Shown here: in pieces, positions 1-9,323 of the stretch | How positions within the stretch are numbered: the stretch's first letter is position 1 | Layout of the letters: every line of letters begins with the position of its first letter | Assembly: GCA_947579665.1 (NCBI GenBank) | Contig: CANPUZ010000048.1 | Span: 1 to 64,000, forward strand | Source of the DNA: Sympetrum striolatum | Lineage: Eukaryota > Arthropoda > Insecta > Odonata > Libellulidae | Reading direction: 5' to 3' | Length of the DNA: 64,000 nt | Notes under the pieces: generated by a model | Told to the model about the DNA's origin: nothing | Seen by the model: the letters and a program-made list of their open reading frames with translations, nothing else | Databases searched by the model: none | Program-made: the position numbers and the translations under genes

Positions 1-1488
1 AAAAACGCAAATTTATTTCAATCTAACCCATTGGTGCCTCGTTTCTTCGGCCTCCCCAAAATTCACAAACCTTCCCACCCTATTAGACCTGTGGTTTCGA
101 GTGTCTCCGCCCCGTCACAGCTGATAGCTCGCAAAACTAACAGTTTATTTAGACAACTTTCGAGTTTTTCATCAAAATATAGTATTAAAAATTCCAGTGA
201 ACTTGCCAATACCCTATCCCAAATGGTTTTACCTAAGAAGTGCACACTTGTTTCTTTTGATGTAGTGAACCTCTTTACTAGTGTTCCCACGGCAGAAACG
301 TTGGAACTGGCAAAAACTACGCTGCTGGATGCAAATGTACCCCCCAAAATCATCAGTGAATTATTCTCCCTCTTAAAGGTGTGCATTAGTCAAAATTACT
401 TTAAGTTTAATGGGAAGTGTTATAAACAACTGGATGGACTTGCGATGGGGTCTCCCCTTTCTCCGCTCCTGGCGGAAATTTTTATGTATAATTTCGAATC
501 GGAAATGCTACATTCGGACAACCCATTAGTGAAAAATGTTGTGTGTTGGTTCCGTTATGTGGATGACGTGTTTTGCGTATGGAAAGGCTCCAACAGACAA
601 TTAAGTAGTTTTACTAATTTTTTGAATTCCAGATCCCCTAATTTAAAATTTACCTGTGAAAAGGAAGTTAATGGGTCACTGAATTACCTTGACCTCACTA
701 TTTCTGTGATAAATCAACGGTTTGATTTTGCTATTTTCCGAAAAACTTCGTATACTGATCATATTATCCATTCAACTTCAAAACATTACACTGCTACAAA
801 ATTGGCCGCCTTCCACAGCATGTTAAATCGCTATTTATCGATCCCAATGTCAGATTTCAATAAACAGAGAGAACTGGATACGATTAAGCGAATTGCGATT
901 AATAACGGTTATCAGAGCGAAATTGTTGATAGATTACTGAAAAGAAAAATGAAAATTCTTGCCCAAAAAGAGATTTACAAAACTCCTCCTATTCAAACCG
1001 AGGTTCGACAATGGCGGAGATTGCCCTACTTAGGACCTTTATCTTTAAAAATAAAAAACCTATTCCCCAAAGATAAATTTAGGGTTGCATTTTATAATAG
1101 TAATACTCTGCGAAATTTAATTTCCAACCCCAAAGACAAAATTGTAAATGAAGAAAGAAGTGGGGTGTATAAGCTTGATTGCAATGACTGTAACGGGGTC
1201 TATATAGGACAGACTGGAAGGAATTTTAAAACTAGGATTAAAGAACATAAGAACTGTTTCCTAAAAGAAGGGGAATCCTCTCATTTTGCTAAACATTTGC
1301 TGGACAACAATCATACTAGTTCCTTCATACCTACCATTCTTCATGTAGAAAATAAAGCCCCCAGACGTGATGTTTTAGAACAAATCGAGATTTTGAAGTT
1401 TAAAAAATCTGAAAACTTCGAGGTGGTAAATGAGTTTTTGTTTCCGTCCCACTCCCCCCTACTGGATATTCCCCAACTTTATTACTAA
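1..1488 (+). CDS. PLE copy 1: RT + GIY-YIG polyprotein, 5' end outside window
   Basis: This is the C-terminal 60% of the same retroelement protein encoded intact by copies 2 and 3. From codon 31 on it matches them residue for residue over 485 residues, covering reverse transcriptase motifs A, B and C and the whole GIY-YIG endonuclease. The frame is open back to base 1. However, compared with the other copies there is one extra T near position 12 (AAATTTA instead of AAATTA). The residues upstream of it are therefore out of frame with the family protein. If the base is real, this copy is inactivated; if it is a homopolymer read error, the copy may be intact. No start codon can be assigned inside the window. 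Confidence 0.9.
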   Translation, partial: KNANLFQSNPLVPRFFGLPKIHKPSHPIRPVVSSVSAPSQLIARKTNSLFRQLSSFSSKYSIKNSSELANTLSQMVLPKKCTLVSFDVVNLFTSVPTAETLELAKTTLLDANVPPKIISELFSLLKVCISQNYFKFNGKCYKQLDGLAMGSPLSPLLAEIFMYNFESEMLHSDNPLVKNVVCWFRYVDDVFCVWKGSNRQLSSFTNFLNSRSPNLKFTCEKEVNGSLNYLDLTISVINQRFDFAIFRKTSYTDHIIHSTSKHYTATKLAAFHSMLNRYLSIPMSDFNKQRELDTIKRIAINNGYQSEIVDRLLKRKMKILAQKEIYKTPPIQTEVRQWRRLPYLGPLSLKIKNLFPKDKFRVAFYNSNTLRNLISNPKDKIVNEERSGVYKLDCNDCNGVYIGQTGRNFKTRIKEHKNCFLKEGESSHFAKHLLDNNHTSSFIPTILHVENKAPRRDVLEQIEILKFKKSENFEVVNEFLFPSHSPLLDIPQLYY

Positions 1489-1966
1489 ATTGTCTTAGTA
1501 GATTTTTGTATTGGCGTCTTCCCTTTTATTCGGGGTTATGGCTTCGGTTTTCTTTTAACATAAGTTTTTATATAATTTATTATTTATTTATTGCTACTTG
1601 TCAACAACCTCCGTTCAACCTGCAAGATGTATTGTGCATTCTCTTGTATACTATGTATTTTTGACCTTGTTATGACTCCTAAGAGGTATTCCTCTTAACG
1701 TTGTATTGACCTTGCTAATTGTATGGAATTGATGGTGGTTTCTCCCTTCCCCCCCCCCCAATCCTTACCTTTACCCCCTTTTCCCCCTTACTCCTTTCCT
1801 TTTCCTCTACCCCCATCCCTTCTTTCCCCCCCCCCCCTTTCCTGCTTATATTCGGGCTCTCCGAAATTTAGCCTTCACTTGAGGATGTTACGCAGTAACG
1901 AAACCTAGGTCGTGATTGTGATTATTAAAATTTGTGGACTCAACAAAGTTGTTCTTTTCATTTATT
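1489..1966 (+). repeat. PLE copy 1 tail (pLTR) with poly-C tracts
   Basis: Non-coding region from the stop of copy 1 to the ATG of copy 2. It contains an A/T-rich stretch with TTTATTATTTATTTATT, then two pure C tracts (11 and 12 bases) in a pyrimidine-rich block around 1740-1850, then a hammerhead-like motif. The same tail follows copies 2 and 3 with C tracts of 10/10 and 11/10. The short frame over the C-rich block encodes only proline/serine-rich low complexity and changes register between copies, so it is not a gene. By analogy with other PLEs, this repeat probably supplies the promoter for the next copy; no core promoter element was recognised with confidence. Confidence 0.85.
1870..1922 (+). 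ncRNA. Hammerhead-ribozyme-like motif in PLE tail, copy 1
   Basis: Read as RNA, the parts come in hammerhead order. Stem I strand UCAC is followed by core UUGAGGA, then U, then stem II GUUAC-GCA-GUAAC. Core GAAA comes next, then a tiny stem III (ACC-UA-GGU), then C as the cleavage residue at 1911, and GUGA closing stem I. The minimal stem III is self-complementary (ACCUAGGU), as expected for the 'minimalist', possibly dimeric hammerheads described in metazoan PLEs (Cervera and de la Pena 2014). Departures from the canonical core are U for C3 and an extra U between A9 and stem II. Activity is therefore uncertain, though the layout is unlikely to be chance. Confidence 0.72.
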
Positions 1967-4423
1967 ATGAAGGAGTTCCACAGGATAACACCAAAAACCG
2001 TCTCATTCATCAAGAGCGCTTGTAACGCTACTAAGGTGTCCTTATACCGGAAATTGGTAATTAAATACCGAGTGGCAGCATTAAATATTTACTTCAATAG
2101 CAAATGCTTAAAACTCCGAGTGGTTCCGAAGTATGTCAACTTCAAGACAACGTCGACTTCGTCTGCTGCAAAATTTGCTGTGAGAAACGCCCAGATCACC
2201 TGGATCAGAAGAGAGCTTCATGAGTGGTACGTTAAGAGAGACAGTATATCCCATTATCTTCTTCTCCTTTTTACCGAGCTGACTCATGATCTTCACTGGC
2301 TTGAATGGAAATGTTTAGATGACGCTGTAAGAATAAGAAGTAGTGAAATTGCCTTCAAGAAAAGAGCCACCATCGAAAAGAAACTTGCCAATTTAATCCT
2401 CACCCAGAAGAAGGGATCCCTTTCGTCTAGGTCCCCTTCCGAAAAACAAAACAGTGCCTCCCACTGTTTCTGTGAGAGGATTACCAACCTGTCGCAGTAC
2501 AAATTTAATGAAGTAGAAGTTAATTTATTAGAGAAAGGTTTGAAATTCGCCCCTGATCTACCCACTTCGATCCGGGACGTGAAGAACCTGGTGGTCGACT
2601 GTGAACTAGCCCTCCGCAACGACCGTTCCGGCGCTAAACATCTTGTTTCGAGTGAAATTAGGGAGTGGGGCTTTCCTCTTAACTCTGGCACCCATACGTT
2701 CACTCATAAGATTGTGAAAGACCTTAATCAGACTTTAAAAAGGGAAAATTTAATTATTCAAAAAGCGGACAAAGGTAATTCAGTGGTGATAATGGATAAA
2801 TCCACCTACGAAGAAAAATGCATGGAATTCATCGCTAACAATAATATAGTGCCCTTAGACAGAGATCCGACCGGCAGTTTTCAAATAGTTTGTAAAAATA
2901 CTGTGAAGGAGTGCTCAGTGTTGTTCAAACCACAAGAAAAACGCAAATTATTTCAATCTAACCCATTGGTGCCTCGTTTCTTCGGCCTCCCCAAAATTCA
3001 CAAACCTTCCCACCCTATTAGACCTGTGGTTTCGAGTGTCTCCGCCCCGTCACAGCTGATAGCTCGCAAAACTAACAGTTTATTTAGACAACTTTCGAGT
3101 TTTTCATCAAAATATAGTATTAAAAATTCCAGTGAACTTGCCAATACCCTATCCCAAATGGTTTTACCTAAGAAGTGCACACTTGTTTCTTTTGATGTAG
3201 TGAACCTCTTTACTAGTGTTCCCACGGCAGAAACGTTGGAACTGGCAAAAACTACGCTGCTGGATGCAAATGTACCCCCCAAAATCATCAGTGAATTATT
3301 CTCCCTCTTAAAGGTGTGCATTAGTCAAAATTACTTTAAGTTTAATGGGAAGTGTTATAAACAACTGGATGGACTTGCGATGGGGTCTCCCCTTTCTCCG
3401 CTCCTGGCGGAAATTTTTATGTATAATTTCGAATCGGAAATGCTACATTCGGACAACCCATTAGTGAAAAATGTTGTGTGTTGGTTCCGTTATGTGGATG
3501 ACGTGTTTTGCGTATGGAAAGGCTCCAACAGACAATTAAGTAGTTTTACTAATTTTTTGAATTCCAGATCCCCTAATTTAAAATTTACCTGTGAAAAGGA
3601 AGTTAATGGGTCACTGAATTACCTTGACCTCACTATTTCTGTGATAAATCAACGGTTTGATTTTGCTATTTTCCGAAAAACTTCGTATACTGATCATATT
3701 ATCCATTCAACTTCAAAACATTACACTGCTACAAAATTGGCCGCCTTCCACAGCATGTTAAATCGCTATTTATCGATCCCAATGTCAGATTTCAATAAAC
3801 AGAGAGAACTGGATACGATTAAGCGAATTGCGATTAATAACGGTTATCAGAGCGAAATTGTTGATAGATTACTGAAAAGAAAAATGAAAATTCTTGCCCA
3901 AAAAGAGATTTACAAAACTCCTCCTATTCAAACCGAGGTTCGACAATGGCGGAGATTGCCCTACTTAGGACCTTTATCTTTAAAAATAAAAAACCTATTC
4001 CCCAAAGATAAATTTAGGGTTGCATTTTATAATAGTAATACTCTGCGAAATTTAATTTCCAACCCCAAAGACAAAATTGTAAATGAAGAAAGAAGTGGGG
4101 TGTATAAGCTTGATTGCAATGACTGTAACGGGGTCTATATAGGACAGACTGGAAGGAATTTTAAAACTAGGATTAAAGAACATAAGAACTGTTTCCTAAA
4201 AGAAGGGGAATCCTCTCATTTTGCTAAACATTTGCTGGACAACAATCATACTAGTTCCTTCATACCTACCATTCTTCATGTAGAAAATAAAGCCCCCAGA
4301 CGTGATGTTTTAGAACAAATCGAGATTTTGAAGTTTAAAAAATCTGAAAACTTCGAGGTGGTAAATGAGTTTTTGTTTCCGTCCCACTCCCCCCTACTGG
4401 ATATTCCCCAACTTTATTACTAA
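1967..4423 (+). CDS. PLE copy 2: reverse transcriptase + GIY-YIG endonuclease
   Basis: An intact 818-residue Penelope-like polyprotein that would copy element RNA into DNA and nick the target. The N-terminal ~260 residues are basic and helical without a named domain. The PLE-typical ADKGN motif is at 267-271 and GLPKIHKP at 340-347. Palm motif A (FDV) is at 409-411, motif B (AMGSPLSP) at ~471-478 and the catalytic YVDD at 509-512. A linker leads to the GIY-YIG nuclease: GVY 711-713, Cys717/Cys720, YIG 724-726, Arg730 and EHK 738-740, with His751/755/761 and Glu783/786 downstream. The two Cys and later His fit the zinc-finger variant of PLE nucleases. The ATG at 1967 is chosen because it is the first in-frame ATG and the first base of the tandem unit. 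The frame also extends 11 codons upstream, to a GTG in the previous copy's tail, with no ATG there. No frameshift or stop is seen, so the protein could be active. Confidence 0.94.
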   Translation: MKEFHRITPKTVSFIKSACNATKVSLYRKLVIKYRVAALNIYFNSKCLKLRVVPKYVNFKTTSTSSAAKFAVRNAQITWIRRELHEWYVKRDSISHYLLLLFTELTHDLHWLEWKCLDDAVRIRSSEIAFKKRATIEKKLANLILTQKKGSLSSRSPSEKQNSASHCFCERITNLSQYKFNEVEVNLLEKGLKFAPDLPTSIRDVKNLVVDCELALRNDRSGAKHLVSSEIREWGFPLNSGTHTFTHKIVKDLNQTLKRENLIIQKADKGNSVVIMDKSTYEEKCMEFIANNNIVPLDRDPTGSFQIVCKNTVKECSVLFKPQEKRKLFQSNPLVPRFFGLPKIHKPSHPIRPVVSSVSAPSQLIARKTNSLFRQLSSFSSKYSIKNSSELANTLSQMVLPKKCTLVSFDVVNLFTSVPTAETLELAKTTLLDANVPPKIISELFSLLKVCISQNYFKFNGKCYKQLDGLAMGSPLSPLLAEIFMYNFESEMLHSDNPLVKNVVCWFRYVDDVFCVWKGSNRQLSSFTNFLNSRSPNLKFTCEKEVNGSLNYLDLTISVINQRFDFAIFRKTSYTDHIIHSTSKHYTATKLAAFHSMLNRYLSIPMSDFNKQRELDTIKRIAINNGYQSEIVDRLLKRKMKILAQKEIYKTPPIQTEVRQWRRLPYLGPLSLKIKNLFPKDKFRVAFYNSNTLRNLISNPKDKIVNEERSGVYKLDCNDCNGVYIGQTGRNFKTRIKEHKNCFLKEGESSHFAKHLLDNNHTSSFIPTILHVENKAPRRDVLEQIEILKFKKSENFEVVNEFLFPSHSPLLDIPQLYY

Positions 4424-4897
4424 ATTGTCTTAGTAGATTTTTGTATTGGCGTCTTCCCTTTTATTCGGGGTTATGGCTTCGGTTTTCTTTTAACATAAGT
4501 TTTTATATAATTTATTATTTATTTATTGCTACTTGTCAACAACCTCCGTTCAACCTGCAAGATGTATTGTGCATTCTCTTGTATACTATGTATTTTTGAC
4601 CTTGTTATGACTCCTAAGAGGTATTCCTCTTAACGTTGTATTGACCTTGCTAATTGTATGGAATTGATGGTGGTTTCTCCCTTCCCCCCCCCCAATCCTT
4701 ACCTTTACCCCTTTTCCCCCTTACTCCTTTCCTTTTCCTCTACCCCCATCCCTTCTTTCCCCCCCCCCTTTCCTGCTTATATTCGGGCTCTCCGAAATTT
4801 AGCCTTCACTTGAGGATGTTACGCAGTAACGAAACCTAGGTCGTGATTGTGATTATTAAAATTTGTGGACTCAACAAAGTTGTTCTTTTCATTTATT
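4424..4897 (+). repeat. PLE copy 2 tail (pLTR)
   Basis: Same tail as after copies 1 and 3: A/T-rich segment, pyrimidine block with C tracts of 10 and 10 bases near 4684-4770, hammerhead-like motif, then TCATTTATT joined directly to the ATG of copy 3. Overall length differs from copy 1 by four bases, all accounted for by C-tract lengths. It sits where it could act both as 3' end of copy 2 and as 5' leader of copy 3. Confidence 0.85.
4801..4853 (+). ncRNA. Hammerhead-ribozyme-like motif in PLE tail, copy 2
   Basis: Identical in sequence to the motif in copy 1, with the predicted cleavage after C4842. Distance from the copy-1 site (1911) is 2931 nt, exactly one unit. Cleavage at both sites would release a unit-length RNA whose first ATG is 55 nt from its 5' end. 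Confidence 0.72.
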
Positions 4898-7354
4898 ATG
4901 AAGGAGTTCCACAGGATAACACCAAAAACCGTCTCATTCATCAAGAGCGCTTGTAACGCTACTAAGGTGTCCTTATACCGGAAATTGGTAATTAAATACC
5001 GAGTGGCAGCATTAAATATTTACTTCAATAGCAAATGCTTAAAACTCCGAGTGGTTCCGAAGTATGTCAACTTCAAGACAACGTCGACTTCGTCTGCTGC
5101 AAAATTTGCTGTGAGAAACGCCCAGATCACCTGGATCAGAAGAGAGCTTCATGAGTGGTACGTTAAGAGAGACAGTATATCCCATTATCTTCTTCTCCTT
5201 TTTACCGAGCTGACTCATGATCTTCACTGGCTTGAATGGAAATGTTTAGATGACGCTGTAAGAATAAGAAGTAGTGAAATTGCCTTCAAGAAAAGAGCCA
5301 CCATCGAAAAGAAACTTGCCAATTTAATCCTCACCCAGAAGAAGGGATCCCTTTCGTCTAGGTCCCCTTCCGAAAAACAAAACAGTGCCTCCCACTGTTT
5401 CTGTGAGAGGATTACCAACCTGTCGCAGTACAAATTTAATGAAGTAGAAGTTAATTTATTAGAGAAAGGTTTGAAATTCGCCCCTGATCTACCCACTTCG
5501 ATCCGGGACGTGAAGAACCTGGTGGTCGACTGTGAACTAGCCCTCCGCAACGACCGTTCCGGCGCTAAACATCTTGTTTCGAGTGAAATTAGGGAGTGGG
5601 GCTTTCCTCTTAACTCTGGCACCCATACGTTCACTCATAAGATTGTGAAAGACCTTAATCAGACTTTAAAAAGGGAAAATTTAATTATTCAAAAAGCGGA
5701 CAAAGGTAATTCAGTGGTGATAATGGATAAATCCACCTACGAAGAAAAATGCATGGAATTCATCGCTAACAATAATATAGTGCCCTTAGACAGAGATCCG
5801 ACCGGCAGTTTTCAAATAGTTTGTAAAAATACTGTGAAGGAGTGCTCAGTGTTGTTCAAACCACAAGAAAAACGCAAATTATTTCAATCTAACCCATTGG
5901 TGCCTCGTTTCTTCGGCCTCCCCAAAATTCACAAACCTTCCCACCCTATTAGACCTGTGGTTTCGAGTGTCTCCGCCCCGTCACAGCTGATAGCTCGCAA
6001 AACTAACAGTTTATTTAGACAACTTTCGAGTTTTTCATCAAAATATAGTATTAAAAATTCCAGTGAACTTGCCAATACCCTATCCCAAATGGTTTTACCT
6101 AAGAAGTGCACACTTGTTTCTTTTGATGTAGTGAACCTCTTTACTAGTGTTCCCACGGCAGAAACGTTGGAACTGGCAAAAACTACGCTGCTGGATGCAA
6201 ATGTACCCCCCAAAATCATCAGTGAATTATTCTCCCTCTTAAAGGTGTGCATTAGTCAAAATTACTTTAAGTTTAATGGGAAGTGTTATAAACAACTGGA
6301 TGGACTTGCGATGGGGTCTCCCCTTTCTCCGCTCCTGGCGGAAATTTTTATGTATAATTTCGAATCGGAAATGCTACATTCGGACAACCCATTAGTGAAA
6401 AATGTTGTGTGTTGGTTCCGTTATGTGGATGACGTGTTTTGCGTATGGAAAGGCTCCAACAGACAATTAAGTAGTTTTACTAATTTTTTGAATTCCAGAT
6501 CCCCTAATTTAAAATTTACCTGTGAAAAGGAAGTTAATGGGTCACTGAATTACCTTGACCTCACTATTTCTGTGATAAATCAACGGTTTGATTTTGCTAT
6601 TTTCCGAAAAACTTCGTATACTGATCATATTATCCATTCAACTTCAAAACATTACACTGCTACAAAATTGGCCGCCTTCCACAGCATGTTAAATCGCTAT
6701 TTATCGATCCCAATGTCAGATTTCAATAAACAGAGAGAACTGGATACGATTAAGCGAATTGCGATTAATAACGGTTATCAGAGCGAAATTGTTGATAGAT
6801 TACTGAAAAGAAAAATGAAAATTCTTGCCCAAAAAGAGATTTACAAAACTCCTCCTATTCAAACCGAGGTTCGACAATGGCGGAGATTGCCCTACTTAGG
6901 ACCTTTATCTTTAAAAATAAAAAACCTATTCCCCAAAGATAAATTTAGGGTTGCATTTTATAATAGTAATACTCTGCGAAATTTAATTTCCAACCCCAAA
7001 GACAAAATTGTAAATGAAGAAAGAAGTGGGGTGTATAAGCTTGATTGCAATGACTGTAACGGGGTCTATATAGGACAGACTGGAAGGAATTTTAAAACTA
7101 GGATTAAAGAACATAAGAACTGTTTCCTAAAAGAAGGGGAATCCTCTCATTTTGCTAAACATTTGCTGGACAACAATCATACTAGTTCCTTCATACCTAC
7201 CATTCTTCATGTAGAAAATAAAGCCCCCAGACGTGATGTTTTAGAACAAATCGAGATTTTGAAGTTTAAAAAATCTGAAAACTTCGAGGTGGTAAATGAG
7301 TTTTTGTTTCCGTCCCACTCCCCCCTACTGGATATTCCCCAACTTTATTACTAA
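4898..7354 (+). CDS. PLE copy 3: reverse transcriptase + GIY-YIG endonuclease
   Basis: Second intact 818-codon frame, identical in amino-acid sequence to copy 2. It has the same ADKGN, GLPKIHK, motif A FDV, motif B AMGSP, catalytic YVDD, and GVY/YIG nuclease motifs with paired Cys and His. It begins at the first base after the copy 2 tail, with the same 11-codon in-frame extension into that tail, and ends 475 bases before the end of the array. Two identical intact frames in tandem mean either very recent amplification, gene conversion, or an assembly duplication. The sequence alone cannot separate these. Confidence 0.94.
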   Translation: MKEFHRITPKTVSFIKSACNATKVSLYRKLVIKYRVAALNIYFNSKCLKLRVVPKYVNFKTTSTSSAAKFAVRNAQITWIRRELHEWYVKRDSISHYLLLLFTELTHDLHWLEWKCLDDAVRIRSSEIAFKKRATIEKKLANLILTQKKGSLSSRSPSEKQNSASHCFCERITNLSQYKFNEVEVNLLEKGLKFAPDLPTSIRDVKNLVVDCELALRNDRSGAKHLVSSEIREWGFPLNSGTHTFTHKIVKDLNQTLKRENLIIQKADKGNSVVIMDKSTYEEKCMEFIANNNIVPLDRDPTGSFQIVCKNTVKECSVLFKPQEKRKLFQSNPLVPRFFGLPKIHKPSHPIRPVVSSVSAPSQLIARKTNSLFRQLSSFSSKYSIKNSSELANTLSQMVLPKKCTLVSFDVVNLFTSVPTAETLELAKTTLLDANVPPKIISELFSLLKVCISQNYFKFNGKCYKQLDGLAMGSPLSPLLAEIFMYNFESEMLHSDNPLVKNVVCWFRYVDDVFCVWKGSNRQLSSFTNFLNSRSPNLKFTCEKEVNGSLNYLDLTISVINQRFDFAIFRKTSYTDHIIHSTSKHYTATKLAAFHSMLNRYLSIPMSDFNKQRELDTIKRIAINNGYQSEIVDRLLKRKMKILAQKEIYKTPPIQTEVRQWRRLPYLGPLSLKIKNLFPKDKFRVAFYNSNTLRNLISNPKDKIVNEERSGVYKLDCNDCNGVYIGQTGRNFKTRIKEHKNCFLKEGESSHFAKHLLDNNHTSSFIPTILHVENKAPRRDVLEQIEILKFKKSENFEVVNEFLFPSHSPLLDIPQLYY

Positions 7355-7829
7355 ATTGTCTTAGTAGATTTTTGTATTGGCGTCTTCCCTTTTATTCGGG
7401 GTTATGGCTTCGGTTTTCTTTTAACATAAGTTTTTATATAATTTATTATTTATTTATTGCTACTTGTCAACAACCTCCGTTCAACCTGCAAGATGTATTG
7501 TGCATTCTCTTGTATACTATGTATTTTTGACCTTGTTATGACTCCTAAGAGGTATTCCTCTTAACGTTGTATTGACCTTGCTAATTGTATGGAATTGATG
7601 GTGGTTTCTCCCTTCCCCCCCCCCCAATCCTTACCTTTACCCCTTTTCCCCCTTACTCCTTTCCTTTTCCTCTACCCCCATCCCTTCTTTCCCCCCCCCC
7701 TTTCCTGCTTATATTCGGGCTCTCCGAAATTTAGCCTTCACTTGAGGATGTTACGCAGTAACGAAACCTAGGTCGTGATTGTGATTATTAAAATTTGTGG
7801 ACTCAACAAAGTTGTTCTTTTCATTTATT
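7355..7829 (+). repeat. Terminal PLE tail and right boundary of the array
   Basis: Same tail as the internal ones (C tracts of 11 and 10 bases), ending in TCATTTATT at 7829. Here the tail joins unrelated sequence (CAATTAAAAAACC) instead of another ATG, so this is the true 3' end of the element. Without the left flank no target-site duplication can be tested. Confidence 0.85.
7734..7786 (+). ncRNA. Hammerhead-ribozyme-like motif in PLE tail, copy 3
   Basis: Third identical copy of the motif, predicted cleavage after C7774, 2932 nt from the copy-2 site. Its presence in the terminal tail matches the known placement of PLE hammerheads in both flanking repeats. Confidence 0.7.
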
Positions 7830-8077
7830 CAATTAAAAAACCAATTATTAGGAAAAGGAGAAACTATCCATATTAAACTGTCCTTCAAATACAAATTTGG
7901 CATTTAATACTAACGTAAATGTATTTGGTAAATTAAATGTCGATATTTGTGCCCAATATGTCCGCATAAATATTTATTGTCACAGCTGCTTCTATTTAGG
8001 TAGAATTAAACTTCAAATTTCACAAATGTATGTTCTGAATTTTCCCAAATCTTTGAGGCCAATTTGAAATTTAATTT
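7830..8077. other. AT-rich flank of the PLE array
   Basis: Unique AT-rich DNA with no coding frame or repeat recognised. Confidence 0.5.
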
Positions 8078-8443
8078 TTTTGGAGACTACCTTAAAAACT
8101 ATATATCAGTTCCTTATATTTTATTGAGCTATCTTTACGGTATCATAATTTAAATCATATTTCAATCATAATAAGTCTAAGATTATCAGGTTTAACGGAC
8201 GAATGAACACCTCATTGTAACTCAAATTGGTGTTATATTAAAAGTGTTTAACTGTCCAAACTTTAAAAAGTTTTTCTAATTGGCATCGCTTTGGCACTCT
8301 CAATTAGTAAGAAACAATGCCCCTCGTTGCTAGGCGAAGTCGACAACAATATCCCTAGCGAGTATTGCAAATATGAGCCATTGTTGGCAGCCGCGGCCTA
8401 ACTAAGCCTTCCCAACAATGCATCAAGCGATCCTTTTAATTCC
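8078..8443 (+). repeat. Dispersed repeat family E, copy 1
   Basis: About 360 bases that realign along their whole length with the reverse complement of 56530-56888. Shared blocks include TTGAGCTATCTT near the start, TTGGCATCGCTT, GAGTATTGCAAAT, GAGCCATTGTTGG and CCCAACAATGCAT. The first ~90 bases also match the start of family B, so the families are mosaic. No coding capacity; probably a non-autonomous element. Confidence 0.75.
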
Positions 8444-9135
8444 AACACAGTCATTTTATATTATTTTTTTTCGAACTTATATAAAAAGCTTATGCTTCAT
8501 GCTTCCATGAAGTCGGATAAAGCAAGAAAAGAATGCCGCACCTTTATAAAAGTGCGGAATCCCTTTCTATAATGGCATTAATGTCCACGAAGAAGGTTCA
8601 CGAGTTAGGCTTTAAGATCTATAGTTCCATTGTTGGGCTTGAGCGTGTATGTTTTATGTGTCGTGGACTCTTCCGCTATCAATTGGGCCGAAATAGGGCA
8701 AAAGCATAGCTCATGCAACGTAGAAGAAACATCCTCAAGCCGATCGAAGAGAATAACTGCTGGGATTTGCAAGTATGACGTTGAGTTGAGCGCCACACTT
8801 CTTATCTGCGGGAACTCATCGAAACTAATTGGAAGAGAGGCTTTCAAAATGCTTCCGATGGATTCTTCAAAGGGCAACCAAGAGATTCCAAGAAGAGTTA
8901 TTCAGTTTTATTACTACCCAATTATTTATTAATATCTAATTAATTTAAGTATATTAATAATTCTCTGTTAATTTTTGAGACTCCACTGTTTCGGTGTGTG
9001 GTTTATTCATCGTTTGTGATTTTCGTGTGTTATTTATTATCATTTTTTGATTTCGTCTCCATCGCCCATTACATTGCGTTGGATATATTATCAGTTTTGT
9101 GATTCGTCCTTTATTGCTTGCTTGTAGCACACCGG
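8444..9135. other. Unassigned stretch with overlapping short frames
   Basis: Frames of 90 and 100 codons overlap on opposite strands at 8605-8932. Neither resembles a protein family I know and neither has clear exon borders. A hairpin-like CCGCACCTTTATAAAAGTGCGG occurs near 8538. Treated as non-coding. Confidence 0.35.
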
Positions 9136-9323
9136 AAAGGCCAATTTCATCGTTTTTCATCGAACAAGTCCCGAAAAACATTCTTTATTATCTTTGAGAC
9201 ATAAAACATAATACAATATAAATTAATCACTAACATATTTTCCGAGATGATATTGAATACAGTTTTTGACAATGATAAAAGATGTCTTAGATAGAGAAAG
9301 TCATGTGCCACGTCAGATTTTTA
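9136..9323 (-). repeat. Family A fragment (5' part only)
   Basis: Reverse-orientation piece of family A. Landmarks are GCCAATTTCATCG, ATCGAACAAGTCCCG, a decayed TTAATCACT-like block, and the family's outer end ATGTGCCACGTCAGATTTT. The hairpin end and the microsatellite are absent. Confidence 0.7.

Larger units (their letters stand above)
1..7829 (+). mobile_element. Head-to-tail array of a Penelope-like retroelement
   Basis: Three copies of one element follow each other in the same orientation. Copy 1 is cut by the window edge, copy 2 is 1967-4897 and copy 3 is 4898-7829. The stop codons fall at 1488, 4423 and 7354, giving periods of 2935 and 2931 bases. The copy-to-copy junction is seen at 1966/1967 and 4897/4898, where the tail ending in TCATTTATT runs directly into the next ATG. 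After 7829 the sequence changes to unrelated DNA, which fixes the right end of the array. The copies appear identical apart from poly-C tract lengths and one extra T near position 12. Tandem units with partial repeats (pLTRs) are characteristic of Penelope-like elements. The left end lies outside the window, so the array could be longer. Confidence 0.93.

Noticed and set aside
1723..1908. 60-61-codon Pro/Ser-rich frames in each PLE tail (also 4654-4839, 7589-7771)
   Set aside because: They read through poly-C tracts whose length differs between copies, so the frame is not preserved; low complexity only.
1934..1966. GTG as the start of the PLE protein
   Set aside because: Eukaryotic context. 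The first ATG at 1967 coincides with the unit junction, and the 11 upstream codons belong to the previous copy's tail.
2108..3321. Minus-strand frames of 62-136 codons inside the PLE gene
   Set aside because: Antisense shadows repeated identically in each copy, with no family signal.
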